57,834 bases of DNA from Spirochaetia bacterium (GCA_900769325.1 CAAGGF010000094.1:1-57834); one strand, 5' to 3'; numbered from the stretch's first letter, positions 7,335 through 15,961 are shown. Made by a program: numbers and translations. Notes: generated by a model not told the origin, from the letters alone.

Positions 7335-8012
7335 ATGAGTAAAGAATCACTTCAAAAATTAAATGAATCTTTGATTCTGCATTTTAAAGAAACAGGTGTA
7401 AAAAATGCGTTGTATTATGAGCCATTGTTTGATTATTACTGGGAGCAAAAAGATAAAATCGGTCTTTGCAATTTAGAATCCTATGATAAAGAAATAAAAG
7501 GAATAAATAAGATTTCCGCCGAAAGAATTCTTGATTATTGGAGCAATGCTCGGACACTTCAAAAATCATTGAAAATATTCCAGGCTATTAACTGGAAACT
7601 GGAAAATGAAGATTATATCACAGAAGAACAGATAAAGTTGTTTGACAATAAAAACTGGGAAAACGCAATAGATGAAATGGGCTGCGGCTTATATTTCAAC
7701 TTACGGCTTACAATCGGCAGTCAAGTAAACGAAGATAAAAAAGGTATAGCAGAGTTTTATAATGATTCATTTTATGCGGATTATTTTAGAAGATTTGTAA
7801 AAGAATCTGAATTGAAAATGCTGATTATTACAGGAGAAACAGGCGTAAATATCATTAATAAAATCTATCCAGAATTAAATCTGATTTGGTCAGATGAAAT
7901 GCAGGCAAAACGGTATGACGGAGTGCTTTTCTGCCCAATGCAGCATCCATCCCGAATCAGTTACAAAAAAATTGCTGACGATTTGAATTATTTTTTTGAT
8001 TTATATGAGTAA
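7335..8012 (+). CDS. Uracil-DNA-glycosylase-superfamily-like protein
   Basis: 225 residues. Two segments suggest the UDG fold: KIGLCNLESYDKE near residues 37-49, in the place of the first active-site loop, and CPMQHPSRISY near 200-210, which matches the HPSxxS-type second motif that clamps the DNA minor groove. MLIITGETGVNI near 161-172 fits the central strand before it. No Fe-S cysteine set is present. If correct, the protein could remove or sense a modified base, but substrate and activity are unknown. The family call is my inference from motifs only. It sits between the two-TM gene (four bases) and the ankyrin-like gene (15 bases). Confidence 0.55.
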   Translation: MSKESLQKLNESLILHFKETGVKNALYYEPLFDYYWEQKDKIGLCNLESYDKEIKGINKISAERILDYWSNARTLQKSLKIFQAINWKLENEDYITEEQIKLFDNKNWENAIDEMGCGLYFNLRLTIGSQVNEDKKGIAEFYNDSFYADYFRRFVKESELKMLIITGETGVNIINKIYPELNLIWSDEMQAKRYDGVLFCPMQHPSRISYKKIADDLNYFFDLYE

Positions 8013-8027
8013 AAACTGGAGAAAAAG

Positions 8028-9167
8028 ATGAAAAAGCTTAGAGTTTCAATAATTTTGACTTTTATTTTTATGTCCTTTGCATATTCACAAAATCTTGCAC
8101 AAGCCGTATTGGAATGTGATTTTCCAACAGTAGAAAAATATGTCGAAAAGCTTGGAGCTGATTTAAATAAACCTCTTTCAAATCAAAATATTGGCAATGT
8201 AGAAAATCCTTCATATTTGTTTCTGACTATTTGTGAGGAAAATAAGGGAGCTAATATTGAAAAAAGAAAAATGGCGAATTATCTCATAGAACATGGAGCA
8301 AAAATAGATAAAAACAGTTTGTTTTATGTCCTTGAATGGCAGAATTACGAAATGCTTTATCTTTTTTATACTCATGGGAAATTGGGTAAAAATCTTACTT
8401 TTACATTGGGCAATTTGGATACAAAACATACGCCTATAAATACTTGGGCTAACACCTTTGGAAGCCTTTTTAACAGTAACTATGAAAAAGAAAAAAAGGA
8501 ACTTTCTCAAAAACAATGGACATTGCTAGATTATTATCAGTCACCTCTTTTGCATAAGTGGTATTCTAGCTATTTATACAATGCAGGACGTGATTATTAC
8601 AAAGGTTATTATGTAGACGAAGGGTTAGGATGGTTGTTTTACGATTCAACAAAGGCATTTTATACATTGGAATTGCTTGCAAGAATCAGTAAAACAGCAG
8701 ATTATGAAAAATGTAATCATACTTTATGGCTTATTGCAGAAGATTTGGAACACACAAAACAATATCTTAGAGATGGCGGTGATTTTTATGAAGTTGATTA
8801 CATGGCGATGAACCTTTTGAGAAAAGAAGAATTGATTTCTTTCCTAAAAGATTTAGATTTTTATAAACCGTGTAATATTAAGACAGAAGAGTTGGGTGAA
8901 TTTTCTATTTGGGTTCTGCGAAATTTTTTTGCAGATAAAATAGATGGCGATACAATTAATTTCTTGAATGCTGTTTATTTTGAAAGAAGCAATGGTGTGT
9001 CAGAAGAAACGACAGAAATTATAAAGAATGCAGTGAACGGCGGAATTAATTTAAATAAGCCGCTTGATAATTTTTCAGAAAAAACTCCTTTATATTTTGC
9101 TAAAAAATATTGTTCTTCGGAAACATTAGAAAAATATTTTGGTAATGAAACAGATAAATCTGAATAA
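8028..9167 (+). CDS. Exported ankyrin-repeat-like protein
   Basis: 379 residues with a signal peptide ending near residue 20 (FIFMSFAYSQ). The N-terminal part has ankyrin-like units: LAQAVLECDFPTVEKYVEKL followed by GADLNKPL, then MANYLIEHGAKIDKNSLFYV and a unit near YEMLYLFYTHGK. The C-terminal end has another (VNGGINLNKPL with TPLYFAKKY). The middle is Tyr/Trp-rich and has no recognised domain. Ankyrin repeats bind other proteins; here this would occur in the periplasm. GGAG lies eight bases before the ATG. It is the fourth gene of the repressor-controlled row. Confidence 0.7.
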   Translation: MKKLRVSIILTFIFMSFAYSQNLAQAVLECDFPTVEKYVEKLGADLNKPLSNQNIGNVENPSYLFLTICEENKGANIEKRKMANYLIEHGAKIDKNSLFYVLEWQNYEMLYLFYTHGKLGKNLTFTLGNLDTKHTPINTWANTFGSLFNSNYEKEKKELSQKQWTLLDYYQSPLLHKWYSSYLYNAGRDYYKGYYVDEGLGWLFYDSTKAFYTLELLARISKTADYEKCNHTLWLIAEDLEHTKQYLRDGGDFYEVDYMAMNLLRKEELISFLKDLDFYKPCNIKTEELGEFSIWVLRNFFADKIDGDTINFLNAVYFERSNGVSEETTEIIKNAVNGGINLNKPLDNFSEKTPLYFAKKYCSSETLEKYFGNETDKSE

Positions 9168-9268
9168 CTTTTTTGATAAGAGTTTACTTTTGCACAAAAC
9201 TAGAAAAACTACAAAAAAGAATTTTAGTGCCGTAGTGCATTAAATATATTTTAAAAGGAGGTGCAATC

Positions 9269-9529
9269 ATGGGAGTTGCATCATTAGTACTTGGAATCAT
9301 TTCTTTATTGATTTCAATTGGAGCTGGAGCTGCCGGAATGGGTTGGATTGGTTCAATTTGTGGAATCGTTGCCATTATTCTTGGAGCAATTGCTAGAAAG
9401 AAGCCAGAACAGAAAGGAACTGCAACAGGCGGTTTAGTTTGTGGTATCATATCTCTTTCATGGGGTATTATTGCTACAATCGCTTGTGTTGCTTGTCTTG
9501 GTGCTGCAGCAGGTGCTTTATCTTTATAA
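9269..9529 (+). CDS. Small DUF4190-like membrane protein
   Basis: 86 residues made of two hydrophobic, Gly/Ala/Ile-rich segments (ASLVLGIISLLISIGAGAAG and GLVCGIISLSWGIIATIACV) around a short basic loop RKKPEQKGTATG. Each begins with a G-x-x-x-G-I-I-S-L pattern seen in the DUF4190 type of small membrane proteins. A strong AAGGAGGT site lies before the ATG. A 101-base gap separates it from the ankyrin-like gene, so it may have its own transcript. Function unknown. Confidence 0.75.
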   Translation: MGVASLVLGIISLLISIGAGAAGMGWIGSICGIVAIILGAIARKKPEQKGTATGGLVCGIISLSWGIIATIACVACLGAAAGALSL

Positions 9530-9536
9530 TTAAAGC

Positions 9537-10310
9537 ATGGGTTTTAAACTCTTTGGCACATTCATTCCCTATTATGGTTTTTTTATTTTAATAGGGATTG
9601 TATGTGCTGGTCTGTTAGGGTATTTTCTCTGCAAAAAGTTATCACTAAATATTGACGATTTTATAATTGTTTGTGCTTATTTATTAGCATTTGGATTTAC
9701 AGGCGCAAAATTATTATATATAGCAGTTTCATATCAAAATATAGATTTTCATTCTGTTTTTTCCAGTTTAGAGAACTTTAATTTATTTTTCAGTTCTGGT
9801 TTTGTGTTTTATGGCGGACTGATAGGTGGATTTTTAGCTTTATTTTTTGTAAAAAAAATTCATAAAATACAAATTAAAGAATATATAAAAATTCTTGCAC
9901 CATCTCTTGCTTTGGCTCATGCTTTTGGACGAATTGGATGTTCGTTTGCAGGCTGTTGTTATGGAAAAGAAACTGCTGGCAATATTTTTTTTGAATATAA
10001 TGACAGTCTTATTGCTCCTAATGGCATTCATCTTTTTCCTGTTCAGGCGGTTGAAAGCTTAAGTCTTTTTTGTTTATGTATTATTCTTGTTTTTCTATTG
10101 TTCAAAAATAATAAGACAAATACTTACATTCTTTATGTAATTTATTATTCAATAGTCAGGTTTATTCTTGAGTTTTTCAGGGGCGATGTTGAGCGTGGAA
10201 TTTTTAAATTCTTTTCAACTTCCCAAATTATCAGTATAATGCTTTTTGTTGGCGTTATTGCTTATATTATAATGAAGAAAATAAAAAATAGGTTGATTGT
10301 TAATCAATAG
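9537..10310 (+). CDS. Lgt-family (prolipoprotein diacylglyceryl transferase-like) membrane protein
   Basis: 257 residues with about seven membrane segments. The family segment HAFGRIGCSFAGCCYGKE lies near residues 128-145 and a second conserved stretch, IVRFILEFFRGD, near 208-219. Lgt moves diacylglycerol from phosphatidylglycerol to the lipobox cysteine. The canonical enzyme has GRIGNFxNGE; this protein has GRIGC with a CCYG motif, the form found in paralogues of uncertain substrate. So this is probably not the housekeeping lgt. It starts eight bases after the DUF4190-like gene and just precedes two lipoprotein genes, which may or may not be meaningful. Confidence 0.75.
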   Translation: MGFKLFGTFIPYYGFFILIGIVCAGLLGYFLCKKLSLNIDDFIIVCAYLLAFGFTGAKLLYIAVSYQNIDFHSVFSSLENFNLFFSSGFVFYGGLIGGFLALFFVKKIHKIQIKEYIKILAPSLALAHAFGRIGCSFAGCCYGKETAGNIFFEYNDSLIAPNGIHLFPVQAVESLSLFCLCIILVFLLFKNNKTNTYILYVIYYSIVRFILEFFRGDVERGIFKFFSTSQIISIMLFVGVIAYIIMKKIKNRLIVNQ

Positions 10311-10335
10311 ATTTTGAAATATTAATTTTATGGGG

Positions 10336-10482
10336 TGTAAGATAAAAACCACTGAAATTGCGCGGCTTTTATCTTACCTAAAGTTTGCGTTGCAAACTTT
10401 CTTATAAATTGCTGTTCCTCATTGCATTGTGGAACAGCATAAAAAGTCAAATCGGAAATTGATATTTCCTCATTGACTTTTT
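10336..10482. repeat. Array of four consecutive perfect hairpins, one with a nested hairpin
   Basis: Within 147 bases: (1) GTAAGATAAAA 10337-10347 with TTTTATCTTAC 10367-10377; (2) AAAGTTTGC 10380-10388, loop GTT, GCAAACTTT 10392-10400; (3) TGCTGTTCC 10410-10418 with GGAACAGCA 10431-10439; (4) AAAAAGTCAA 10441-10450 with TTGACTTTTT 10473-10482, enclosing GGAAAT-TGAT-ATTTCC 10454-10469. All stems are fully matched. The ten-base word TTCCTCATTG occurs twice (10415 and 10466). The block fills the gap between the Lgt-like gene and a lipoprotein gene. It could be a structured leader, a small RNA, or a mobile palindromic element. Confidence 0.85.
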
Positions 10483-10495
10483 ATGGGGGATTTTT

Positions 10496-10867
10496 ATGAA
10501 AAGAAAATTTGGCGTTATTCTTTTTTCACTTGTGCTTGCAGTTTTGCTTACAAGCTGTGATGAAGTTTTGTCTGTAGTAACAGAAGGAAAAGACGGTGAA
10601 AAAAAAGTAAGTAATTATGTTTCTATGTTTAGTGATAAGGTTTATGATGAAACTGTTTCATTTAAACAATGGAAAGATATAGATGTATTTGATGATCTGG
10701 AAATGGATAATATGCTTTTTACAATCGAAAGACCAAAAGAAAAGATTGTTGTTACAGGTGATAAAGACGAAGCTTTTGAAATCAGTTTTTTTGATGGCGG
10801 ATATAAATATACTGTTTTTTCATCGATGGACAGTTTAAATAATATGTTTGATAACTTTGGAGAATAA
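10496..10867 (+). CDS. Small lipoprotein of unknown function
   Basis: 123 residues. The lipoprotein signal peptide ends in the lipobox LLTSC, with acylated Cys at residue 21 (VLAVLLTSCDEV). The mature part is short, acidic and has no recognised fold. A GGGGGA site precedes the ATG by five bases; the same TATGGGGGATTT(T)ATG start context is used at 17595. The gene follows the hairpin array directly and overlaps no neighbour; the next lipoprotein starts two bases after its stop. Confidence 0.8.
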   Translation: MKRKFGVILFSLVLAVLLTSCDEVLSVVTEGKDGEKKVSNYVSMFSDKVYDETVSFKQWKDIDVFDDLEMDNMLFTIERPKEKIVVTGDKDEAFEISFFDGGYKYTVFSSMDSLNNMFDNFGE

Positions 10868-10868
10868 A

Positions 10869-11129
10869 ATGAATAGATTATTGAAATTTTTTACACTGAT
10901 ATTGGTTTCTGCGATACTTTTTTTATCTTGTACAAAAAAGCCTCTTACTCTTGATAAAGAAACATCTATGAAAACTTTATTAAAAGCAAGTGACAGTGAA
11001 ATAACAGAACTTATCAAAAAAGAAGCAAAAGAAAAGTGTAATATATCAGAAGAAAATCTAGAGGTTGAATACATTTTGCGCGATGAGAAAACTAAGACAA
11101 TCGCTGGGAAATTAAAAATTAATAATTAG
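10869..11129 (+). CDS. Small lipoprotein of unknown function
   Basis: 86 residues from the ATG at 10869, preceded by GGAG at six bases; an upstream in-frame start inside the previous gene has no such site. The lipobox is ILFLSC, with Cys near residue 20. The mature part (TKKPLTLDKETSMKTLL and on) is Lys/Glu-rich and helical. It is translationally linked to the lipoprotein at 10496. Function unknown. Confidence 0.75.
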   Translation: MNRLLKFFTLILVSAILFLSCTKKPLTLDKETSMKTLLKASDSEITELIKKEAKEKCNISEENLEVEYILRDEKTKTIAGKLKINN

Positions 11130-11240
11130 GTCATTTGTGCAAAACTTGGAAATTTATCTGACCGTGAAAGAAAAAACGCAGTGATGTAAAATTCGGGCTT
11201 TCTCAAAAACGGCAAGATGTGATTTGGTCGCTGATTGAAT
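11130..11240 (+). pseudogene. Possible decayed tail of an XRE-type regulator
   Basis: Directly after the lipoprotein stop, one frame reads KLGNLSDRERKNAVM then stops; a second frame continues as KFGLSQKRQDVIWSLIE and a stop. Joined, they make one plausible peptide broken by a frameshift. Its end LSQKRQDVIWSLIE lines up without gaps with LTEKQQNILFQLLE, the tail of the XRE repressor at 5535. No start codon or upstream HTH is left. This is inference from a short stretch. Confidence 0.35.
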
Positions 11241-11260
11241 AGAAAATGTTTTTTCCTGAA

Positions 11261-11289
11261 ATGACAAAACGCATTTTCCGTGTTATATT
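11261..11289 (+). promoter_or_regulatory. Promoter for the AAA-ATPase gene, likely leaderless
   Basis: ATGACA (near-consensus -35) at 11261 and TATATT at 11284-11289 with a 17-base spacer. Only six bases lie between the -10 and the ATG at 11296, so transcription should start at or next to the start codon. No ribosome site is present. Confidence 0.55.
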
Positions 11290-11295
11290 AACTAT

Positions 11296-12861
11296 ATGAA
11301 CAAACCGCGATACCTGCCGATTGGCATTCAGACATTTGAAGAACTCCGCACAAAGGACTATATTTATGTTGATAAAACATCTTTTATAGATAACCTTGTG
11401 CGTAATGGAAAACCTTATTTTTTGAGCCGTCCACGCCGTTTCGGGAAGTCGCTTTTTCTTTCAACTTTGCGAAGTTATTTTGAAGGCCGCAAGGATTTGT
11501 TTGAAGGTCTTGCAATTTCCAAAACCGAAACTGAATGGAAAAAATACCCAGTTTTTTATTTTGATTTTAATGTTGGCGATTTTACAACAGAAGAAAATTT
11601 CAGAAACTCGCTTGGTCTTAAGCTTGATTCCTACGAAAAAATCTACGGCGTAAGAAATGAAAATGCCACAAGTCCAGCAGACCGTTTTAGTAACCTTTTG
11701 CAGCAGGCTCACGAGCAGACAGGGCTTCAGGCGGTCGTTCTTGTTGATGAATACGACAAGCCGCTTTTAAACGCAATTGACGACCCGGCTCTTGTTGATG
11801 CTTTCAGAAAAGTGTTGAAGACTTTTTACGGCGTTCTCAAAGGCGAGGATGCACACCTGCAGTTCATCTTCATTACAGGTGTTACCCGCTTTGACAAGGT
11901 GAGCATTTTTTCTGACTTAAACAATCTCCGTGACATTTCGCTTTCAGAAACGTATTCTGCCATCTGCGGAATCTCGCAGGAAGAACTGGAAGCAAACTTT
12001 GTTCCTGAAATTGAGAATATGGCAGAAAAAAACGGCTGTACAAAGGAAGAATGTCTTGCAGAACTTAAAAAAAATTACGACGGCTATCATTTTTCGCAGG
12101 ATGTTCAAACTGACATTTACAATCCGTTCAGTCTTCTCAATGCTTTTTCTGACTTAAATTTTGGAAGTTATTGGTTTTCTACCGGCACGCCGACTTTCCT
12201 TACCAAAATGATGCTGGACTCTGATTTTGACTACAAAGCTCTTGAAGAAGGCGTTGAAGTAAGTCTTCGCACCCTTGAAAATTACCGGCTTTCTTCCAGC
12301 GAACCGCTCCCGATGCTTTATCAGACAGGATATGTGACCATAAAATCCTACGACAAAGAATTCCGGAGTTTCTTTCTGGGTGTTCCAAACGAAGAAGTAA
12401 AATTCGGACTTTACGAGAGACTTCTTCCGCTGTACGCAGGCTACACACCGAATTCTGACAACATCCAGGTGCTGAATTTTATCCGAGAACTCCGTGCAGG
12501 CAAGGTGAACGAATTTATGGAAAGAATCAACAACATTTTTGCCGCCGCTCCAAAACAGACGAACCAAAAACAGTACGAGCTAAACTGTCAGGCTTTTATC
12601 TGGCTCATTTTCAAGCTGATGGGCGAATTTGTCCTGTGCGAAGTGCAGAACGGCAAGGGTAGGAGCGATGCTGTTGTGTGGCAGAAAGATGCAATTTACA
12701 TTTTTGAATTCAAAATGGACGGCACTGCAAAAGAAGCACTGGAACAGATTAACAGCAAAGACTATTCGATAGCATACAAAAACGACGGTCGCAAAATCGT
12801 CAAAGTCGGCGTAAACTATTCTAGTGCAGAAAAACAGCTTACCGAGTGGGTGATTGAATAG
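11296..12861 (+). CDS. AAA-family ATPase with PD-(D/E)XK nuclease-like C-terminus (DUF1703 type)
   Basis: 521 residues. It begins with the family's typical LPIGIQTFEELRTKDYIYVDKT, then the Walker A-like SRPRRFGKSLF near residues 44-54 and Walker B-like VVLVDEYDKPL near 148-158. A sensor-like FIFITGVTRF follows near 190. The C-terminus, near residues 453-475, carries the DUF1703 nuclease-like pattern SDAVVWQKDAIYIFEFKMDG, with D and E-x-K in the right order. Such proteins occur in many paralogous copies in Treponema and Bacteroidetes and are often variable between strains; their role is unproven. It has its own promoter and no ribosome site. The next gene follows after nine bases. Confidence 0.9.
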   Translation: MNKPRYLPIGIQTFEELRTKDYIYVDKTSFIDNLVRNGKPYFLSRPRRFGKSLFLSTLRSYFEGRKDLFEGLAISKTETEWKKYPVFYFDFNVGDFTTEENFRNSLGLKLDSYEKIYGVRNENATSPADRFSNLLQQAHEQTGLQAVVLVDEYDKPLLNAIDDPALVDAFRKVLKTFYGVLKGEDAHLQFIFITGVTRFDKVSIFSDLNNLRDISLSETYSAICGISQEELEANFVPEIENMAEKNGCTKEECLAELKKNYDGYHFSQDVQTDIYNPFSLLNAFSDLNFGSYWFSTGTPTFLTKMMLDSDFDYKALEEGVEVSLRTLENYRLSSSEPLPMLYQTGYVTIKSYDKEFRSFFLGVPNEEVKFGLYERLLPLYAGYTPNSDNIQVLNFIRELRAGKVNEFMERINNIFAAAPKQTNQKQYELNCQAFIWLIFKLMGEFVLCEVQNGKGRSDAVVWQKDAIYIFEFKMDGTAKEALEQINSKDYSIAYKNDGRKIVKVGVNYSSAEKQLTEWVIE

Positions 12862-12870
12862 AAATCTAAA

Positions 12871-15843
12871 ATGAAGAGAAGAATTTTTTTCTGGCTTTTG
12901 TGGGGAATTTTTTTTGCTTCGGCACAGGAGTCTTTAAATCAGAAATTTATCGTAAAAACTGAATATTTTGATATAATTTATTCAAAAAAAAGCGAGGCTT
13001 CGGCGGCGATTCTTGCGGAAAATGCAGATAAAATTTACGAAGAACTTGCAGAATTTTACGGTTTAAGTGACAAATTTCGTCTTCCAGTAACAATAAATCA
13101 CGATTATCAAGTTTTTAATGCGTATTTTTCTTTTGCTCCGTTTAATCACATCGTTCTTTATGAAACTTTGCCCGGTGAAAGTTACGCGTTTTCCGAGGAT
13201 TCATTTTTAAATACTTTCCGCCACGAACTGACTCACGCAATTACGATGAATCTTCAGACAGGTTTTTGGAGAGGTTTAAAATCGGTTTTTGGAGATTCGG
13301 CGAATATCGGGGCTCTTTTTGATACAACTTTTATGATTGAAGGTTCTGCGGTTGAATCTGAAAGCCTTAAAGGCGATGGAAGAAATAATTCAGAATTTAA
13401 CAGGCATCTTGTAAAACAGGCAAAAATCGAAGGCGTTTTTCCAAAATTTTCAGAAGTTCAGGGGGCACTCGATTTTTCTCCGGGAACTGAAGCAAGTTAT
13501 ATTTTTGGCGGACTTTTCTGGGAATGGATTGTTCAGAAATTCGGGCGCGAAAAATTCAGTTTGTTCTGGAATAAATGCAGTAATTTTCAAACGCTGACTT
13601 ATTTTACGGGTTTTAAAAGCGTTTATGGCATTTCGTTTAAAGATGCGTGGAATCTTTTCTATGACGAAATAAAAATTCCGGAAGATTTAAAAATTCCGTT
13701 TAAAACCGAAGGCATTGAAAAATTTGCTGATTCAAAAAAATCTTCAAAACCCAAAATTCTTTCATCGTCAAAAAAAATCATTTCATATTACGATTCAGGG
13801 GAAATTTTTATTGCAGAAAAAAAGTCTTCGCCGCAAAAGTTGAAATTCAAAAAAGTTTTGAGCCAGAATAATGTTCAGAATTTGAATTTTTCTTCGGACG
13901 GTCGGTTTCTTTGCGTGAATTACAATTCTAATCGTGCAAAATTTCCAAAACGCCGGGCATTGATTTTTGACACGCAGAAAAAATCTGTTTTTCATTTTAA
14001 GGAAGACGGAATTTCTGATTTTTCAGTTTTAAAAAATGGTGAAGATTATTTTCTTGTTTTTCAGCAGGCGGGAACAAAAAATGACACTGAAAATTTAAAT
14101 CCGTCTGTAAAAATTCATAAAATTCTTTTTTCAAAAAACGGAAAAATCAAATCAACTCAAGAAATTTTTTCTGAAAAACTCGGATTTTTGAATCAGGGAT
14201 TTTCATTTTGTGACGGTGGCGACGGAAATCTTTATTTTATTTTCAAAAACGGAATGAATTTTTCGCTGAATGTCGTGAAAAAAAATGAAACATCGTTTAA
14301 AATTCAGAAAATTTTCGATTTTCCGCAGGGAATGACTGTGCGAAATCTTTCTGCGGATTTTGAAAACTGTCTTTTTGGTGCGGATAAAACAAATTTTATT
14401 TTTTCATACACCGAAAAAGAAACTTTTGTACGCCTCGGTTTTCTTTCGCTGGATTTTTCAAAAAATTCCGCAGAAATTGCTTTGATGAAAGACGATATTT
14501 CAGGCGGAATTTTTAATCCGGTTTCTATTTCTGATTCGTCTGTTGCGTGGAATGCAAAATTTTACAATCATTCGCAAATTTTGTGTGCACCTTTAGTTCA
14601 GTTTTCGTTTGAAAAAAAATCTTTCGCTTTTTGCAAGGAATTTTTTCAAGACAAAACCGAATTTAAATCGTTTTCCACTCCGAATTTTTCTTTTCTTTCA
14701 AATGCAAAAAAAATCTCGTTCAAAAATTATTTCTATCGCGGAACTTTGATTCCGTTTTATTCTTTAAATCGTTCAAAAAGAATTTCGCCGTCTTTGGATT
14801 CGCTTGAAAATTCCGGGCTTCCTGTGGGGCTGACTTATATTTCCGGTTCAACGCTGACTTTTCCACTTTACGGTGTAAGCGGTGCGTGGGATTTTTTCTC
14901 GAATTCAGGGATTTTTTCTTATCTTGTGTACGGAAAAACTGATACTTCGATTTTCAATTATTCTCTTTCCGGCTTTGTTGAATTTGATGAAAAAGGCTAC
15001 AAGCAGTCTGTTGAAAATTTAAATTTTTCTTCATTAATAGAATTAAACCGCAACTGGAATTTTTCACTCAGCGACAGTTTGCAGTTTTTTGAGGGCCGCC
15101 AGAATCTTTATTCGTTTAACGCCGAAAAAGATTATTCAAATCCGTTTAATTATTTTGAAAGTTTGAAAAATTCATCGCAAAATGAATGGATTTTCGGGAA
15201 GAACGATTTTAAACTTGGTTTTTCAAATTTAAAATCGACTGGCTGCGGATTTTTTGAGCGTTCGGGCGTAAGTTTTTCAGGAAATTTTGAAACGGTTTAT
15301 TTTTCTTCTGCGGATAATTTCGAAAATCATCTTTTTTTCAATAATTTAGCGTTGAACTGTTCTGTTCAGTTTCCGTTTTTGATTCCGGTCAAGGATGAAA
15401 ATTCAGTTTTTACTTTTAATCTTCCATTTGTGCTTCAGGGGAATCTTTTTCCTGCTGTCGGTTATTTTGCTTCGTTTGGCGGAACTTTTGTGCTTTTCGA
15501 CTGGGAAATTCAAAAATCTTTCAACTGGACGCCTGGAAATCTTCTGTATTTTAACCGAATTTCTGTCTATCTTTCGTATCTGGGAAAATTTTCCGATGAA
15601 AAACTGGCAGATTCTTTTTCTATTTTTAAATTCCCGGAATTTATAAAATCGTTTTCCGATTCAAATATGAAATTTTCAGACATTTTAAAGCTTACAGGTT
15701 CCATGACTTTTACCCCGAATTTTGGAGGCCTTGCAAATCCGAATTTTGCACTTACTCTTTCCGCCGCGTTTGCTGTTCGTTTTTCTGCACTGCCGAATGA
15801 AAAACAATTTATTTTCTCGTGGTCGCTGACTGGAAATTTTTAA
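12871..15843 (+). CDS. Very large exported protein with HExxH gluzincin-like domain and probable outer-membrane barrel
   Basis: 990 residues. A signal peptide covers residues 1-18 (FFWLLWGIFFASAQ). The zinc motif HELTH is at residues 118-122 and a third-ligand candidate MIEGSA places Glu at 157, 35 residues later, the arrangement of peptidase MA-type gluzincins. The next few hundred residues contain repeated short beta blades with Asp-Gly turns (SSDGRFLCVNYN, FLVFQQAG), like a beta-propeller. The last 300 residues alternate hydrophobic and polar residues and end in Phe (SLTGNF), like an outer-membrane barrel. So it may be a surface or periplasmic protease with its own anchor. Catalysis and barrel are inferred. 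Confidence 0.65.
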   Translation: MKRRIFFWLLWGIFFASAQESLNQKFIVKTEYFDIIYSKKSEASAAILAENADKIYEELAEFYGLSDKFRLPVTINHDYQVFNAYFSFAPFNHIVLYETLPGESYAFSEDSFLNTFRHELTHAITMNLQTGFWRGLKSVFGDSANIGALFDTTFMIEGSAVESESLKGDGRNNSEFNRHLVKQAKIEGVFPKFSEVQGALDFSPGTEASYIFGGLFWEWIVQKFGREKFSLFWNKCSNFQTLTYFTGFKSVYGISFKDAWNLFYDEIKIPEDLKIPFKTEGIEKFADSKKSSKPKILSSSKKIISYYDSGEIFIAEKKSSPQKLKFKKVLSQNNVQNLNFSSDGRFLCVNYNSNRAKFPKRRALIFDTQKKSVFHFKEDGISDFSVLKNGEDYFLVFQQAGTKNDTENLNPSVKIHKILFSKNGKIKSTQEIFSEKLGFLNQGFSFCDGGDGNLYFIFKNGMNFSLNVVKKNETSFKIQKIFDFPQGMTVRNLSADFENCLFGADKTNFIFSYTEKETFVRLGFLSLDFSKNSAEIALMKDDISGGIFNPVSISDSSVAWNAKFYNHSQILCAPLVQFSFEKKSFAFCKEFFQDKTEFKSFSTPNFSFLSNAKKISFKNYFYRGTLIPFYSLNRSKRISPSLDSLENSGLPVGLTYISGSTLTFPLYGVSGAWDFFSNSGIFSYLVYGKTDTSIFNYSLSGFVEFDEKGYKQSVENLNFSSLIELNRNWNFSLSDSLQFFEGRQNLYSFNAEKDYSNPFNYFESLKNSSQNEWIFGKNDFKLGFSNLKSTGCGFFERSGVSFSGNFETVYFSSADNFENHLFFNNLALNCSVQFPFLIPVKDENSVFTFNLPFVLQGNLFPAVGYFASFGGTFVLFDWEIQKSFNWTPGNLLYFNRISVYLSYLGKFSDEKLADSFSIFKFPEFIKSFSDSNMKFSDILKLTGSMTFTPNFGGLANPNFALTLSAAFAVRFSALPNEKQFIFSWSLTGNF

Positions 15844-15961
15844 TAGACAATAAAAAATTAATCGTTTATACTTTAAGGGAATACTGCAATTTTTTTTGAA
15901 AAGATTTTAACAATCTTTTTATCTGTCTGATGCTTTTTGCATCTTGTTATCGGGGTTAAAA

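Noticed and set aside
10336..10482. Integron attC sites or a CRISPR array
   Set aside because: There are no repeated identical units with spacers, no integrase gene and no match to the attC core sites.
12154..12567. A 137-codon open frame on the minus strand inside the AAA-ATPase gene
   Set aside because: The plus-strand gene has a clear domain pattern; the opposite frame has none and no ribosome site.
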